Counted from the stretch's first letter, positions 15,367 to 24,613 are shown. The stretch: DNA of 64,000 nucleotides from Paludibacter sp. (GCA_028692715.1 JAQUWU010000003.1:62001-126000); one strand, 5' to 3'. Numbers and translations are program-made. Notes: a model not told the origin generated them from the sequence alone.

Positions 15367-16284
15367 TCAATTCACTTTGAATTGATCATTTCCATTTACA
15401 AGAAAATCAACTATTTGTTTTGCAGCGGCAATTCCTGCATTTACATTTGCTTCCGATGTTTGTGCTCCCATCTTTTTAGGTGTTGAGAAATAACGTGTTG
15501 GAAATTTCTGTAACATTTCTTCGTGATTCGAAGGCATAATATCAGTAATGTATTTAAATCCGGGATTCGCTTCCATATATTCAACCAATTCCGGCTCGTT
15601 AATAACATCTTTGCGAGCTGTATTCACCATAGTTGCTCCTTTAGGCAATAAATCTAACAACGAACGGTTAATTGATTTTTTTGTTTCAGGAGTCGAAGGA
15701 ATATGAACCGAAACTATTTCGCTATCCTGATACAAGGTTTTTACGGAACAAGTAGGTTCAACATCATCTGCTTTGATATCTTCTTCACGACAATAAGCAT
15801 CGTAAGCAAAAATCTCCATTTCAAAGCCCTTGGCAATACGTGCAACATTACGACCAACATTTCCATAAGCATGGATTCCTATTCTTTTACCTTTCAGTTC
15901 AGTCCCGGAAGTACCATTAAAGAAATTTCGGGCAGAATAAATCAACATACCAAAAACCAATTCAGCAACTGCATTCGAATTTTGACCGGGAGTGTTCATT
16001 ACACATACTCCGGCAGCTGTTGCAGCTTCTAAATCAACATTATCGTAACCGGCTCCGGCACGAACAACAATTTTCAATTCTTTGGCAGCAGCAATAACTT
16101 CTGCATCAATTATATCACTACGGATAATAATTGCATTGGCATCAGCCACCGCATCAAGTAATTGTTGTTTTTCAGTATATTTTTCGAGTAAAGCCAATTC
16201 GAAACCGGCAGCTTCTATTTCGGTGCGAATACCGTCAACAGCAATCTTTGCAAACGGTTTATCTGTAGCAATTAGTATTTTCAT
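15367..16284 (-). CDS. serA: D-3-phosphoglycerate dehydrogenase, Bacteroides type
   Basis: A 305-residue NAD-dependent enzyme that starts serine synthesis by oxidising 3-phosphoglycerate. The start at 16284 (MKILIATDKPFAK) is favoured over one four codons earlier, which lies in a palindrome. GAGYDNVDLEAA (about 76-87), the NAD-binding IHAYGNVGR (about 142-150) and NTARKDVINEPEL (about 229-241) mark the D-2-hydroxyacid dehydrogenase fold. The C-terminal catalytic histidine box, normally TPHIGA, reads TPKKMGA, so lysine occupies the histidine position, as in the short PGDH type reported from Bacteroides and Entamoeba. There is no ACT domain, so serine feedback through ACT is absent. It follows serC. 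Confidence 0.9.
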   Translation of the reverse strand: MKILIATDKPFAKIAVDGIRTEIEAAGFELALLEKYTEKQQLLDAVADANAIIIRSDIIDAEVIAAAKELKIVVRAGAGYDNVDLEAATAAGVCVMNTPGQNSNAVAELVFGMLIYSARNFFNGTSGTELKGKRIGIHAYGNVGRNVARIAKGFEMEIFAYDAYCREEDIKADDVEPTCSVKTLYQDSEIVSVHIPSTPETKKSINRSLLDLLPKGATMVNTARKDVINEPELVEYMEANPGFKYITDIMPSNHEEMLQKFPTRYFSTPKKMGAQTSEANVNAGIAAAKQIVDFLVNGNDQFKVN

Positions 16285-16297
16285 AAGAGCCCCCATA

Positions 16298-16315
16298 ATC
16301 TCCCAAAAGGGAGAT
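16298..16315. repeat. Palindrome at serA leader
   Basis: A perfect ATCTCCC - AAAA - GGGAGAT palindrome, 13 bases upstream of the serA start. It resembles the CCCCTAAAGGGG family elsewhere in the window. Confidence 0.65.
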
Positions 16316-16347
16316 AAATTTGTTTAAATTAAAAATATTTTAATGTT

Positions 16348-16390
16348 CTTCCCAATAGTTTCCCTCTGCTAGAGGGAAACTATTGGGAAG
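16348..16390. repeat. Long perfect hairpin between serC and serA
   Basis: A 20-bp perfect inverted repeat with a 3-base loop (arms 16348-16367 and 16371-16390; loop GCT), starting 5 bases after the serC stop codon. No T-run follows on the minus strand, so it is more like a dispersed palindrome or an mRNA-stabilising or -attenuating hairpin than a simple terminator. Confidence 0.75.
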
Positions 16391-16395
16391 ACTTT

Positions 16396-17466
16396 TTATG
16401 CGTTTTGTTTCTCAAAAGCATTCATGCAATCAACCAATGCCTGTACACTTTCTATTGGCATAGCATTATAAATTGAAGCACGGAAACCACCAACAGAACG
16501 ATGACCTTTAATTCCCTCCATTCCGGCAGCCTGAGCAAATTTTTGGAAGTCACCTTCCAGTTGAGCATATTCAGGTTTCATTACGAAACAAACATTCATG
16601 CGTGAGCGGTCTTCTTTTACTGCTGTTCCAACAAACATTTTGCTGTTATCAATAGTATTGTAAAGTAATTCAGCTTTAGCAATGTTCTTTTTTTCCATCT
16701 CTTTCAAACCACCATTAGCTTTTAACCAACGTAAAGTTTCCATGGCACTGTAAATTGGTAATACAGGAGGAGTATTAAACATTGATCCTTCAGCAATATG
16801 TGTTTTGTAATTTAGCATAGTAGGAATATAACGGGATACTTTCCCCAGTAATTCGTCTTTTACTATTACAAAGCAAAGTCCGGCAGGTGCAAGATTTTTT
16901 TGTGCTCCACCGTAAATTAAACCATATTTTGAAATATCTATCGGACGAGAGAAAATGTCAGATGACATATCAGCAACTAATGGAACAGGTGAATCTATAT
17001 CTTTCAGAATTTCAGTTCCGTAAATGGTATTATTGGTTGTAATATGAAAATAATCAGCATCAGTCGGAATTACAAAATCTTTAGGAACATAAGTGTAGTT
17101 AAGATCTTTTGAAGAAGCTACTTCTATTACCTCTCCAAAACCTTTAGATTCTTTCATTGCTTTATTAGCCCAAACACCTGTGTTTAGAAATGCTGCTTTC
17201 TTTTCGAAAAGGTTGAAAGGAATCATACAAAATTGCATGCTAGCACCACCACCTAAAAATAAGACAGAATAACCTTCTGGAATTGCCAATAGTTCTTTGA
17301 AAAGAGCAACCGTTTCATCCATTACTGCCTGAAAATCTTTTGAACGGTGACTGATCTCTAAAATAGATAATCCTGAATTGTTTATATCCAATACTGCTGC
17401 GGCAGTTTTTTCAATAACTTCACGTGCCAAAATAGATGGACCAGCATTAAAATTATGTTTTTTCAT
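16396..17466 (-). CDS. serC: Phosphoserine aminotransferase
   Basis: A 356-residue PLP enzyme that converts 3-phosphohydroxypyruvate and glutamate to phosphoserine; by family it can also act in pyridoxal phosphate synthesis. It opens with [14 protein letters not shown], has the phosphate-binding [11 protein letters not shown] (about 69-79), and the PLP lysine in [12 protein letters not shown] (about 188-199). Length is normal. It is the first gene of the serC-serA unit on the minus strand, with a long perfect hairpin between the two genes. A -7 box lies about 50 bases upstream. Confidence 0.95.
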   Translation of the reverse strand: MKKHNFNAGPSILAREVIEKTAAAVLDINNSGLSILEISHRSKDFQAVMDETVALFKELLAIPEGYSVLFLGGGASMQFCMIPFNLFEKKAAFLNTGVWANKAMKESKGFGEVIEVASSKDLNYTYVPKDFVIPTDADYFHITTNNTIYGTEILKDIDSPVPLVADMSSDIFSRPIDISKYGLIYGGAQKNLAPAGLCFVIVKDELLGKVSRYIPTMLNYKTHIAEGSMFNTPPVLPIYSAMETLRWLKANGGLKEMEKKNIAKAELLYNTIDNSKMFVGTAVKEDRSRMNVCFVMKPEYAQLEGDFQKFAQAAGMEGIKGHRSVGGFRASIYNAMPIESVQALVDCMNAFEKQNA

Positions 17467-17517
17467 ACTTTAATTAATTATGTTTGTTTGATAGTTTTAT
17501 CCCTAAAAATGAAAGCA

Positions 17518-17525
17518 CAAAAGTA
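17518..17525 (-). promoter_or_regulatory. Bacteroidota -7 box for serC-serA
   Basis: TACTTTTG on the minus strand, with TTG 16 bases further upstream, about 50 bases before the serC start. Confidence 0.6.
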
Positions 17526-17732
17526 CTATTTTTTTTAGTTTCAACCATCAAAAAATGTGTTTTTATGATGTTTTGATTTCTTTTGATTTATATATATGCA
17601 AAAAGAATGCAAAAAGAACATTTTTATGCACATTAATTCTTAGTTGTGCATAAAAAAATGACAGTTGGTTGTTTTAGCGACTAATACTTAATCATTCATC
17701 AATCTGGATATGTTAAAGTTATAAATATCTTA

Positions 17733-18015
17733 TTCTAAGTAATTGAAAACAAATAATGTCGTATTTTGCATGAAAATATTTAAGAATAGAACCTGTCTGC
17801 GATAGGCAGGCGCAATTTTCACTGATAGAGTGGATTTGAAAAAACGGATTTGAATTCCGATGAATCGGAATGATTTACAGATAGTTGCGTCTTAATCATC
17901 TTGCCGAAGGCAAGAAATATCCGTTTTGTTTTATCCTTCATTTTCCGATAAATCAGCGAAAATCAGCGTACTATTAATGTTCCTAAATGGTACATTAATT
18001 TGTTCCATTTACTTA
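17733..18015. mobile_element. MITE-like nested palindromic element, copy B (inverted)
   Basis: The reverse complement of copy A at 10951-11214, with about seven substitutions. It differs by a palindromic insert CCTGTCTGCGATAGGCAGG at about 17812-17830, which interrupts one of the inner 17-bp inverted arms. It ends 13 bases from the stop codon of the MFS gene. The remaining 270 bases between serC and this element hold only the serC promoter. Confidence 0.8.
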
Positions 18016-18028
18016 TTTATGAGAAAAA

Positions 18029-19198
18029 CTATTTAACGGCAGAGATGTTTGCCAAGTCTTTTTTAGATGGAACTAAGCGTGCAAAAATAAGGGATAAGAA
18101 TGCAAGAAAAGCACCTCCAAGAAAAGGAATACGCCAATTGTATACCCATAAAATTCCACCAAGAACGGGTAAAAATACGGCAGTAAGATGATTTATAGTG
18201 AAGCCCACTGCCATGGATGGAGCAATGTCGGCAGGTTCGGCCTGTTTGCGAAAAAAGGAATTGATGGAAATAGCAAAACTAAAAAATAAATTGTCAACAA
18301 TGTATAAGCCAGTAACTATCATTTCGTTTTCAATTAATCCGTAGCCCAAAAACACAAAAATCAGAAATACATATTCTACTGTCAACATAGTTCGTTCGCC
18401 GTAACGATTGATGGCTTTTCCTATATAAGGGCTTAGCACAAAGGTTATAATGTTGTTTATAACAAAAAGAATAGTAATGTATGTAATGGAAAAATGGTAT
18501 TTCTGTACCAGAATGAAAATGGCAAACACCATAAAAATTTGACGGCGAGAACCACTCAAAAAATTAAGGACATAAAACAGCCAGTATTTTCGTTTCAGAA
18601 TTAGTTTTTTATGTTGTGGAGGAAGCAGTTCATCTACGGGATTCTTTCGCAAAGAATACAATCCGGCCAAAAACACCAAAGCTCCAATTACAAAAAACAT
18701 CCATTGGTAAGATAAAAAGCCAGCCATTATCCATATAAAAACTCCTGCAACGATATTTGTTAGTGCAGTATAGCTTCTAAATTTAGCCAACACTATGGGG
18801 ACACGTTCAGGGGAAAAATACTGCAAAGTAAGGGATTGATTGGCCGTCTCGAAAAAATGAAAGCCAACGGACATTATCATTCCAGTGATAATTAGCCCTT
18901 CGAAGGTGGGGAAAAGTCCTGTTATCATTACTCCGATACCCAACAATAGAATGGAGTAAACTGCAAAACGATGTTCGGCAATAAGAAGTAAAATATAAAC
19001 AGCAAAAAAAGTGAGAAAACCGGGTATTTCGCGGAAAGATTGAATGGCGCCCACTTGAACAGAATCCGCTCCCGCTTTTTCTACCGCAAAATTATTAAAT
19101 AAGGTCTGCCATCCCTGATTTCCCAATGCTGAAGCAATGCAAAGCACTGCTAGAAATCCATACATTGGATTTACCTGGTAACTACTATATTTTTTCAA
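18029..19198 (-). CDS. MFS transporter
   Basis: A 389-residue inner-membrane protein with about 12 hydrophobic segments and the layout of the major facilitator superfamily, two groups of six helices separated by a basic loop near 195-210 (QHKKLILKRKYW). The short Asp/Arg-type MFS loop motif after helix 2 is weak. The C-terminal half has the repeat-like NRYGERTMLTVEYVFLIFVFLGYG segment (about 264-287). Substrate cannot be told from sequence. It is a single gene between the inverted repeat copy B and mutS, with its own -7 box. Confidence 0.85.
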   Translation of the reverse strand: MKKYSSYQVNPMYGFLAVLCIASALGNQGWQTLFNNFAVEKAGADSVQVGAIQSFREIPGFLTFFAVYILLLIAEHRFAVYSILLLGIGVMITGLFPTFEGLIITGMIMSVGFHFFETANQSLTLQYFSPERVPIVLAKFRSYTALTNIVAGVFIWIMAGFLSYQWMFFVIGALVFLAGLYSLRKNPVDELLPPQHKKLILKRKYWLFYVLNFLSGSRRQIFMVFAIFILVQKYHFSITYITILFVINNIITFVLSPYIGKAINRYGERTMLTVEYVFLIFVFLGYGLIENEMIVTGLYIVDNLFFSFAISINSFFRKQAEPADIAPSMAVGFTINHLTAVFLPVLGGILWVYNWRIPFLGGAFLAFLSLIFARLVPSKKDLANISAVK

Positions 19199-19215
19199 TG
19201 TTTTCTATTTTGCTG

Positions 19216-19223
19216 CAAAATTA
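19216..19223 (-). promoter_or_regulatory. Bacteroidota -7 box for the MFS gene
   Basis: TAATTTTG on the minus strand, 17 bases upstream of the start codon. Confidence 0.55.
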
Positions 19224-19264
19224 GCAATTTACATCTATAAAAAACGAAAACAGAGTAAGTAGTT

Positions 19265-21877
19265 TTATTTTCCTGTAATAATTCGCTTCACTTCGTTGAG
19301 TTTATTCAATGCTTCTACAGGCGTAAGATTGTTGATATCCAGGTTTTTAATTTCGTCTCTGATTTGTTCTAAAACAGGATCATCCAATTGGAAGAAACTA
19401 AGTTGAAATCCTTCGCGATTTTCAGCAATTTCTCCAATTGGTTTTGCAACACCCGATTGTCGATTATCAGTTTCCAGTTGTTTTAGTATTTGTTCAGATC
19501 GTTTCACTATACTTTGAGGCATACCGGCCATTTTTGCTACATGAATACCAAAGCTGTGTTCACTCCCACCACGCACTAATTTTCTTAAAAAGATCACTCT
19601 TTTATCCACTTCTTTTACAGAAACATTATAGTTTTTAATACGATGGAACGACTTTTCCATTTCGTTCAACTCGTGATAATGTGTTGCAAAAAGTGTTTTG
19701 GCTTTGCAGCTTCCGTGCTCGTGAATATATTCCACAATGGTCCAGGCAATAGAAATCCCATCGTAAGTACTTGTTCCACGTCCTAATTCATCAAAAAGAA
19801 TCAGACTTCGATTCGAAAGGTTGTTCAAAATGCTGGCAGCTTCGTTCATTTCCACCATAAAAGTAGATTCGCCCTGAGAAATATTGTCGCTTGCCCCAAC
19901 ACGCGTAAAAATTTTGTCCACCACCCCAATTGAAGCACTTTCAACGGGAACGAAACAACCGATTTGAGCCATTAGTGTAATAATTGCTGTCTGACGGAGC
20001 AAAGCCGATTTACCAGACATATTGGGACCTGTAATAATGATGATTTGCTGTGTTTCACTGTCAAGATATACATCATTTGCAATATAGCTCTCCCCAATTG
20101 GCAATTGTTTCTCAATCACAGGATGTCGTCCCTGTTTTATATCCAATACATCTGTATCGGTAATTTCCGGACGAACATATTTATTTTCTGCTGAAACTTT
20201 AGTAAAAGAGAGTAAACAATCCAGTCGTGCTATCAAGTTGGAATCCAATTGAATTGCGGTGATATAATCGATTAGACTCAACACCAATTCATTGAACAAA
20301 CGGGTTTCGATAGCCAGAATTTTATCTTCTGCTCCCAGAATTTTTTCTTCGTAAACCTTAAGTTCCTCTGTAATATATCGTTCGGCATTCACCAATGTTT
20401 GTTTGCGAATCCAGTTTTCAGGGACTTTATCTTTGTGTGAATTCCTCACTTCAATATAATACCCAAAAACATTATTAAAACTGATTTTCAAACTTGGGAT
20501 GCCAGTTGTTTGGCTTTCCCTTTCCTGAATTTTTTGCAGAAAACTTTTTCCTGAATGAGCTAATTGGCGCAATTCATCCAAATCGGCATCGACACCAGAT
20601 CTTATTATCTCACCACGATTTAGCATTATAGGTGGGTCATTCGATATTTCCTTTTCGATTTTTTCGGAAATAACTGCGCAAGCATTCAGTTGATCGGCAA
20701 TTTTTTTCAAACTGATATTATCACATTCCGAACAGGCTTTTTTGATAGGCTCAATAGCTTTTAAAGCTACTTTTAATTGGATTACTTCACGAGGATTGAT
20801 ACGTCCTACAGCTACTTTTGAAATGACACGTTCCAAATCGCCGATTAAAGCAACATTTTGTTCAAGTAACAATTTTAAATCTGGATTTTTGAAAAAATAT
20901 TCTACTACGCTTAATCGTTCATTAATAGGTTTTACATCTTTCAGCGGAAAAGCCACCCAACGTTTCAACATTCGGGCACCCATTGGGCTAATGGTTTTAT
21001 CAATTACATCCAACAAAGTTCTTGCTCCTTCGTTTATCGAACCGTATAACTCAAGGTTTCTAACGGTAAATCGATCAAGCCAAACATAGCGTTCTTCTTC
21101 GATGCGGGAAAGTTGAGTAATATGCCCGGTTTGTTGATGGTGAGTCTGATCTAGATAATGAAGAATAGCTCCGGCTGCCACAACAGCATTCGGTAAGTTT
21201 TCGACACCAAAACCTTTAAGGTTTTTTGTCTCGAAATGTTTCAATAAACGTTCGTTGGCCGAATCGGGTGTAAACGCCCAATCTTCAAGGGCGTAAGTAA
21301 AGAACTTCGTTCCGAAAAGTTGCTCGAAATCTTTCCGCTTGCTTCGGTCGAACAATACTTCTTTTGGACCGAAACTATTCAGTAGTTTATCGACATATTC
21401 AGCTGTACCTTCCGCCACCAGAAATTCTCCTGTAGAAATATCAAGAAAAGAAACTCCAATTTTTGTTTTATTGATATAAACGCTGGCAAGAAATGTGTTT
21501 TCCCTGTTATTCAGCGTAGTATCGCTATATGAAACGTCTGGTGTCACTAATTCCGTCACGCCACGTTTTACAATGTTCTTTGTAAGTTTGGGATCTTCCA
21601 ACTGATCGCAAATTGCCACACGCATCCCGGCTCTTACCAACTTTGGTAAATAGGTATCGAGTGCATGATGTGGAAAACCTGCCAATTCGATACTTTTTCC
21701 TTTCCCGTTAGCACGTTTTGTTAATGTAATTCCCAGTATTTGAGAGGCTTTAATGGCATCTTTTGAAAAGGTTTCGTAGAAATCTCCGCAACGGAAAAGC
21801 AAAATAGCATCGGGATGTTTCGCTTTTATCTCGTTGAACTGTTTCATCATCGGTGTTTCTACTATATCGTTTACCAT
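19265..21877 (-). CDS. mutS: DNA mismatch repair protein MutS
   Basis: An 870-residue mismatch-recognition ATPase. The N-terminal domain carries the mismatch-contacting Phe and Glu in GDFYETF (about 31-37). The connector, lever and clamp regions follow. The ATPase has Walker A GPNMSGKS (about 618-625), the [14 protein letters not shown] block (about 696-709) and THYHEL (about 738-743). The C-terminal tail is normal. Full length for MutS1. Its start codon lies 4 bases from a CCCCCTAAAGGGG-type palindrome (21881-21901), which therefore forms the leader of the mRNA. Confidence 0.96.
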   Translation of the reverse strand: MVNDIVETPMMKQFNEIKAKHPDAILLFRCGDFYETFSKDAIKASQILGITLTKRANGKGKSIELAGFPHHALDTYLPKLVRAGMRVAICDQLEDPKLTKNIVKRGVTELVTPDVSYSDTTLNNRENTFLASVYINKTKIGVSFLDISTGEFLVAEGTAEYVDKLLNSFGPKEVLFDRSKRKDFEQLFGTKFFTYALEDWAFTPDSANERLLKHFETKNLKGFGVENLPNAVVAAGAILHYLDQTHHQQTGHITQLSRIEEERYVWLDRFTVRNLELYGSINEGARTLLDVIDKTISPMGARMLKRWVAFPLKDVKPINERLSVVEYFFKNPDLKLLLEQNVALIGDLERVISKVAVGRINPREVIQLKVALKAIEPIKKACSECDNISLKKIADQLNACAVISEKIEKEISNDPPIMLNRGEIIRSGVDADLDELRQLAHSGKSFLQKIQERESQTTGIPSLKISFNNVFGYYIEVRNSHKDKVPENWIRKQTLVNAERYITEELKVYEEKILGAEDKILAIETRLFNELVLSLIDYITAIQLDSNLIARLDCLLSFTKVSAENKYVRPEITDTDVLDIKQGRHPVIEKQLPIGESYIANDVYLDSETQQIIIITGPNMSGKSALLRQTAIITLMAQIGCFVPVESASIGVVDKIFTRVGASDNISQGESTFMVEMNEAASILNNLSNRSLILFDELGRGTSTYDGISIAWTIVEYIHEHGSCKAKTLFATHYHELNEMEKSFHRIKNYNVSVKEVDKRVIFLRKLVRGGSEHSFGIHVAKMAGMPQSIVKRSEQILKQLETDNRQSGVAKPIGEIAENREGFQLSFFQLDDPVLEQIRDEIKNLDINNLTPVEALNKLNEVKRIITGK

Positions 21878-21880
21878 ATG

Positions 21881-21903
21881 ACCCCCTTCCCCCTAAAGGG
21901 GAT
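21881..21903. repeat. CCCCTAAAGGGG palindrome at mutS start
   Basis: The element ACCCCCTT + CCCCTAAAGGGG + ATATT sits directly upstream of the mutS start codon. It faces an inverted partner at 21979-22003 across 75 bases. Confidence 0.75.
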
Positions 21904-21975
21904 ATTTAAGACTTTTATAAATGTTTGCATCAAAAAAGTAAGTTTTTACTATTTTATTCTAGTTTGTACCCTTTC

Positions 21976-23115
21976 TTATTCCCCTTTAGGGGATAGGGGT
22001 AACCTATTTATCGCATCAGTCATTTTAGACCATGCGTATTTTTGTTTTTCAATTTTAATATTTTTAATAAATTTTGCTGAGCGTTTATTGCTGTAAAAAT
22101 CGACTAAGGAGTCGGCAATCTTTTGAGAATCAACATCTACTACATAACCCACTTTGCCATCAGGTACAATTTCAGCCAATCCGCCAACGTTGGTTACCAA
22201 CATAGGTTTTTCAAAATGATAGGCTATCTGACTTACCCCGCTTTGGGTAGCAGCCCGATAAGGTTGTGCTACAATATCTGCAATACTGAAATAATCTTTT
22301 ACTTCACTGTCCGGTATAAATTTTGTTCGCATTTCAACTCTGTCATTTATCCCCAAACTAATAATTTGTTGAAGATATGGATCTGCATCTTCATAAAATT
22401 CGCCTGCAACAATTAGTTTAATATTCATCTCCTTCAATCTCTTATCAGCAAATGCTTCCAATAATAAATCTAGTCCTTTATATTGACGAATAAAACCGAA
22501 AAACAAAATATAAGACTCCTTTTCGTTCAATCCTAATTTCTTAGCAGCTTCATTTTTTGTCAACAATTCACCATAATGATCATAAATGGGATGAGGTGAC
22601 ACTATTTTAGGTTTGTTCTGCTTGTCAAAAAAATTAATATCATTCAGCACTGAGTCTGCCATAGCCAAAAATCCATCCATCGACTGAACAAAGTATTTTG
22701 GAAATAATTTATCTAAAATAGTCGGTTCGTGAGGAATCATATTATGTATAAGGCCAACAATTTTTGTTTCTGGATTTTTAACCAATCGTGCAATTGTTCC
22801 AAAACAAGGAGCAATAAAAGCCATCCAATAGCAGAAGATAACAAGATCTGGCGATTTTTGTTTTATTTCTTTTCCGGCTTTTATCCAACTAATTGGATTT
22901 ACTGAATTAATTTTTCTATATATTTTCAAATCAGCGGGAGCAGCTTCTGAAGAAAACTGTGTTTTCCCGGGGAACAAGAAGGAAGGATATTGCAAGGTAA
23001 AAGTGTAAATTTCAACATCGTGTCCCTGTTTTTGGTATTCGGTGGCCAACCTTTCATTAAAAGCTGCCAAACCACCCCGGTAGGGAAAAGATGTTCCAAC
23101 AATGATAATCTTCAT
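21976..23115 (-). CDS. Glycosyltransferase family 4
   Basis: A 379-residue GT-B glycosyltransferase. The N-terminal acceptor domain starts with IIIVGTSFPYRGGLAAFNERLA, a typical glycine loop. The C-terminal donor domain has ILFFGFIRQYKGLDLLLEAF (about 203-222) and the GT4 signature EKPMLVTNVGGLAEIVPDGKVGYVV (about 314-338) with the E-x7-E-like site. It probably adds a sugar to a surface glycan or glycolipid at the membrane. The last eight codons (LPLSPKGE) and the stop region lie in a palindromic repeat, so its C-terminus has been rewritten by that element. A -7 box lies upstream. Confidence 0.88.
   Translation of the reverse strand: MKIIIVGTSFPYRGGLAAFNERLATEYQKQGHDVEIYTFTLQYPSFLFPGKTQFSSEAAPADLKIYRKINSVNPISWIKAGKEIKQKSPDLVIFCYWMAFIAPCFGTIARLVKNPETKIVGLIHNMIPHEPTILDKLFPKYFVQSMDGFLAMADSVLNDINFFDKQNKPKIVSPHPIYDHYGELLTKNEAAKKLGLNEKESYILFFGFIRQYKGLDLLLEAFADKRLKEMNIKLIVAGEFYEDADPYLQQIISLGINDRVEMRTKFIPDSEVKDYFSIADIVAQPYRAATQSGVSQIAYHFEKPMLVTNVGGLAEIVPDGKVGYVVDVDSQKIADSLVDFYSNKRSAKFIKNIKIEKQKYAWSKMTDAINRLPLSPKGE
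21979..22003. repeat. CCCCTTTAGGGG palindrome in the glycosyltransferase 3' end
   Basis: The core CCCCTTTAGGGG at 21981-21992, followed by ATAGGGGT, encodes the last residues of the glycosyltransferase. It is inverted relative to the element at 21881. Confidence 0.75.
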
Positions 23116-23170
23116 TTTAAAATTTAAGAGTTCTTTTGTTTATAAGTTGAGTTTTAAAATTTACCTATTG

Positions 23171-23178
23171 CAAAAGTA
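23171..23178 (-). promoter_or_regulatory. Bacteroidota -7 box for the glycosyltransferase
   Basis: TACTTTTG on the minus strand, 55 bases upstream of the start codon. Confidence 0.55.
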
Positions 23179-23366
23179 CAAATAAATCATTTGACTTTAC
23201 TTTTTTAAGTGACTTTTTGAGCCATCAAAAAGCTGAATCAAATCGAATTGTGTCATATCAGGTTTTTTTTACTGTTTTATCTATTTTTTTTTAAAATAAT
23301 TTTATTACTCGGCGAAAAATCACTTAATTTGCGGTCTGAAAATTAGAACAAATAAATACTATTGGC

Positions 23367-23537
23367 ATGAAAGAACTTTTGAAATACCTCGGTTCCATTT
23401 TAATTTTAGTTGGAGTAGTAATATTGGCGTTATATTTCTTTGGAGTTTCACAAGAAAATGCAATGTTAGCAGCAGCAGGAATAGTTATGATCGTTGGATT
23501 AATCACTCACATTGTGATTAACAGATACATTAATTAA
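23367..23537 (+). CDS. 56-residue two-helix membrane protein
   Basis: A small gene with ATG at 23367 and TAA at 23537. The product has two hydrophobic segments (about residues 8-27 and 33-51) joined by a short polar turn (SQEN), and short charged ends (MKELLKY, NRYIN). A rho-independent terminator follows at 23563, which supports a real transcription unit. A TAATTTG sequence about 40 bases upstream could be its promoter. I do not recognise the family or function. Confidence 0.7.
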   Translation: MKELLKYLGSILILVGVVILALYFFGVSQENAMLAAAGIVMIVGLITHIVINRYIN

Positions 23538-23562
23538 CTGGAATTTAGCCACAAAACAAAAT

Positions 23563-23595
23563 AAGGGATGTCAGCAATGATATCCTTTTTTTTTT
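23563..23595 (+). terminator. Terminator after the 56-residue membrane protein
   Basis: A stem AAGGGATGTC/GATATCCTTT (one G-T pair, one mismatch) with a 6-base loop, continuing into a run of ten T. It overlaps the stop codon of the convergent lysO gene. Confidence 0.8.
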
Positions 23596-24196
23596 AGAGG
23601 CTACAGAAAAAAGTCACCAGAAAGGGAACTGAAAAGTCAACTACAAATCCCTGATAAATAGAGACAATTGCAAAATCCTTCCCCGAGTTCTTAACGATAA
23701 TTGGAAAAGTTGTATCCATTGTTGTTGCTCCACCCGCCGAAATAGGAGAAAGTTTTCCAAAGTACTTCACCATCCAAGGTGCAAAAAGCAAGGTTAGAAC
23801 TTCACGCATGATATTCGCCAACAAAGCAATAGTCCCTAACTCAATACCTTTGTACTGAGTAATAAGAATACTCGATAAAGAATAATAGCCAAACCCAGAG
23901 CCTACGGCCATACACTCATTTACACTTCTATTTTTCAAAAAGAAACTCACAACTAATATTCCTGCAAAAGTGCCCAAAATTGTCATTAAAGGCAGAAAGA
24001 TAAAACGAGGATTAAGACTTCGAAACTGTCGAATGGAAGTGGGATCATTTCCAATACTGATACCCACCGAAAACATTAAAGCGCATAACACATAGAAACT
24101 ATAATCATTCTCGAACCAACCGATGGGAAACCAACGAAAAATGCCTAGAAGAAGTCCTGTGGCAAAAAATGAAAGAATAATCAGACTACCTTTCAT
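23594..24196 (-). CDS. lysO: Lysine exporter LysO, C-terminal part
   Basis: A 200-residue inner-membrane protein covering the conserved half of LysO (DUF340): several transmembrane segments, the block GSGFGYYSLSSILITQYKG (about 98-116), NIMREVLTLLFAPW (about 127-140) and GGATTMDTTFPIIVKNSG (about 155-172). LysO exports lysine and toxic analogues in E. coli. Here the protein is encoded by two overlapping genes; this start codon overlaps the stop of the N-terminal gene by 4 bases (ATGA), which indicates translational coupling. Confidence 0.85.
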   Translation of the reverse strand: MKGSLIILSFFATGLLLGIFRWFPIGWFENDYSFYVLCALMFSVGISIGNDPTSIRQFRSLNPRFIFLPLMTILGTFAGILVVSFFLKNRSVNECMAVGSGFGYYSLSSILITQYKGIELGTIALLANIMREVLTLLFAPWMVKYFGKLSPISAGGATTMDTTFPIIVKNSGKDFAIVSIYQGFVVDFSVPFLVTFFCSL

Positions 24197-24468
24197 TTGC
24201 TTGCTTTTTTATTTTTAGTTGAAATCCAAAGTATCCATGCGGCAATAACACTTCCCAACGTTCCGGCAAAGGCAAGTAGAAATGCTTCGAAACCAAGTTT
24301 GCCAAATTGTCGAACAACGTTCTCATTTGTACCAACTTCCAATCCAAGCAAAAACAATAACAGCCAGATAAGCGTTATTATTAATCCATTAATAAATCGG
24401 AATTTCCAACGACGAAATAAATAACCGACGGCAATTCCGGCGAGCATAAAAGCAATTACAATAAACAT
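24193..24468 (-). CDS. LysO family, N-terminal part
   Basis: About 91 residues with three hydrophobic segments, matching the N-terminal third of LysO/DUF340: FIVIAFMLAGIAVGYLFRRWKF, LIWLLLFLLGLEVGTNENVV (about 33-52) and a last helix ending in a lysine-rich tail. I chose the start at 24468, because a -7 box (24487-24494) lies between it and the upstream in-frame ATGs. The split into two genes with an ATGA overlap is common in Bacteroidales and does not look like a frameshift. The two chains should assemble into one exporter. Confidence 0.8.
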   Translation of the reverse strand: MFIVIAFMLAGIAVGYLFRRWKFRFINGLIITLIWLLLFLLGLEVGTNENVVRQFGKLGFEAFLLAFAGTLGSVIAAWILWISTKNKKASK

Positions 24469-24486
24469 TTTCAGAGAATTTAATTG

Positions 24487-24494
24487 CAAAGATA
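24487..24494 (-). promoter_or_regulatory. Bacteroidota -7 box for lysO
   Basis: TATCTTTG on the minus strand, 18 bases upstream of the start at 24468. It excludes the longer reading of the gene. Confidence 0.6.
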
Positions 24495-24605
24495 TAAGAA
24501 ATTCCATAATGTAGAAATTTAAAGATTTGATTCTCATAAATCACGATTCAATGTTTTCTACAAAAAAAACAACATTGAACTGACTGTAAAATAGCAAAAA
24601 AAGAG

Positions 24606-24613
24606 TAATTTTG
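24606..24613 (+). promoter_or_regulatory. Bacteroidota -7 box for gpmI
   Basis: TAATTTTG, 55 bases upstream of the gpmI start codon. Confidence 0.55.

Noticed and set aside
19438-21089. Plus-strand frames inside mutS
   Set aside because: They are antisense shadows of a full-length, well-conserved mutS.
23594-24468. LysO split by frameshift or sequencing error
   Set aside because: The two genes overlap by ATGA and each has complete ends; two-gene LysO is common in Bacteroidales, so a pseudogene is unlikely.
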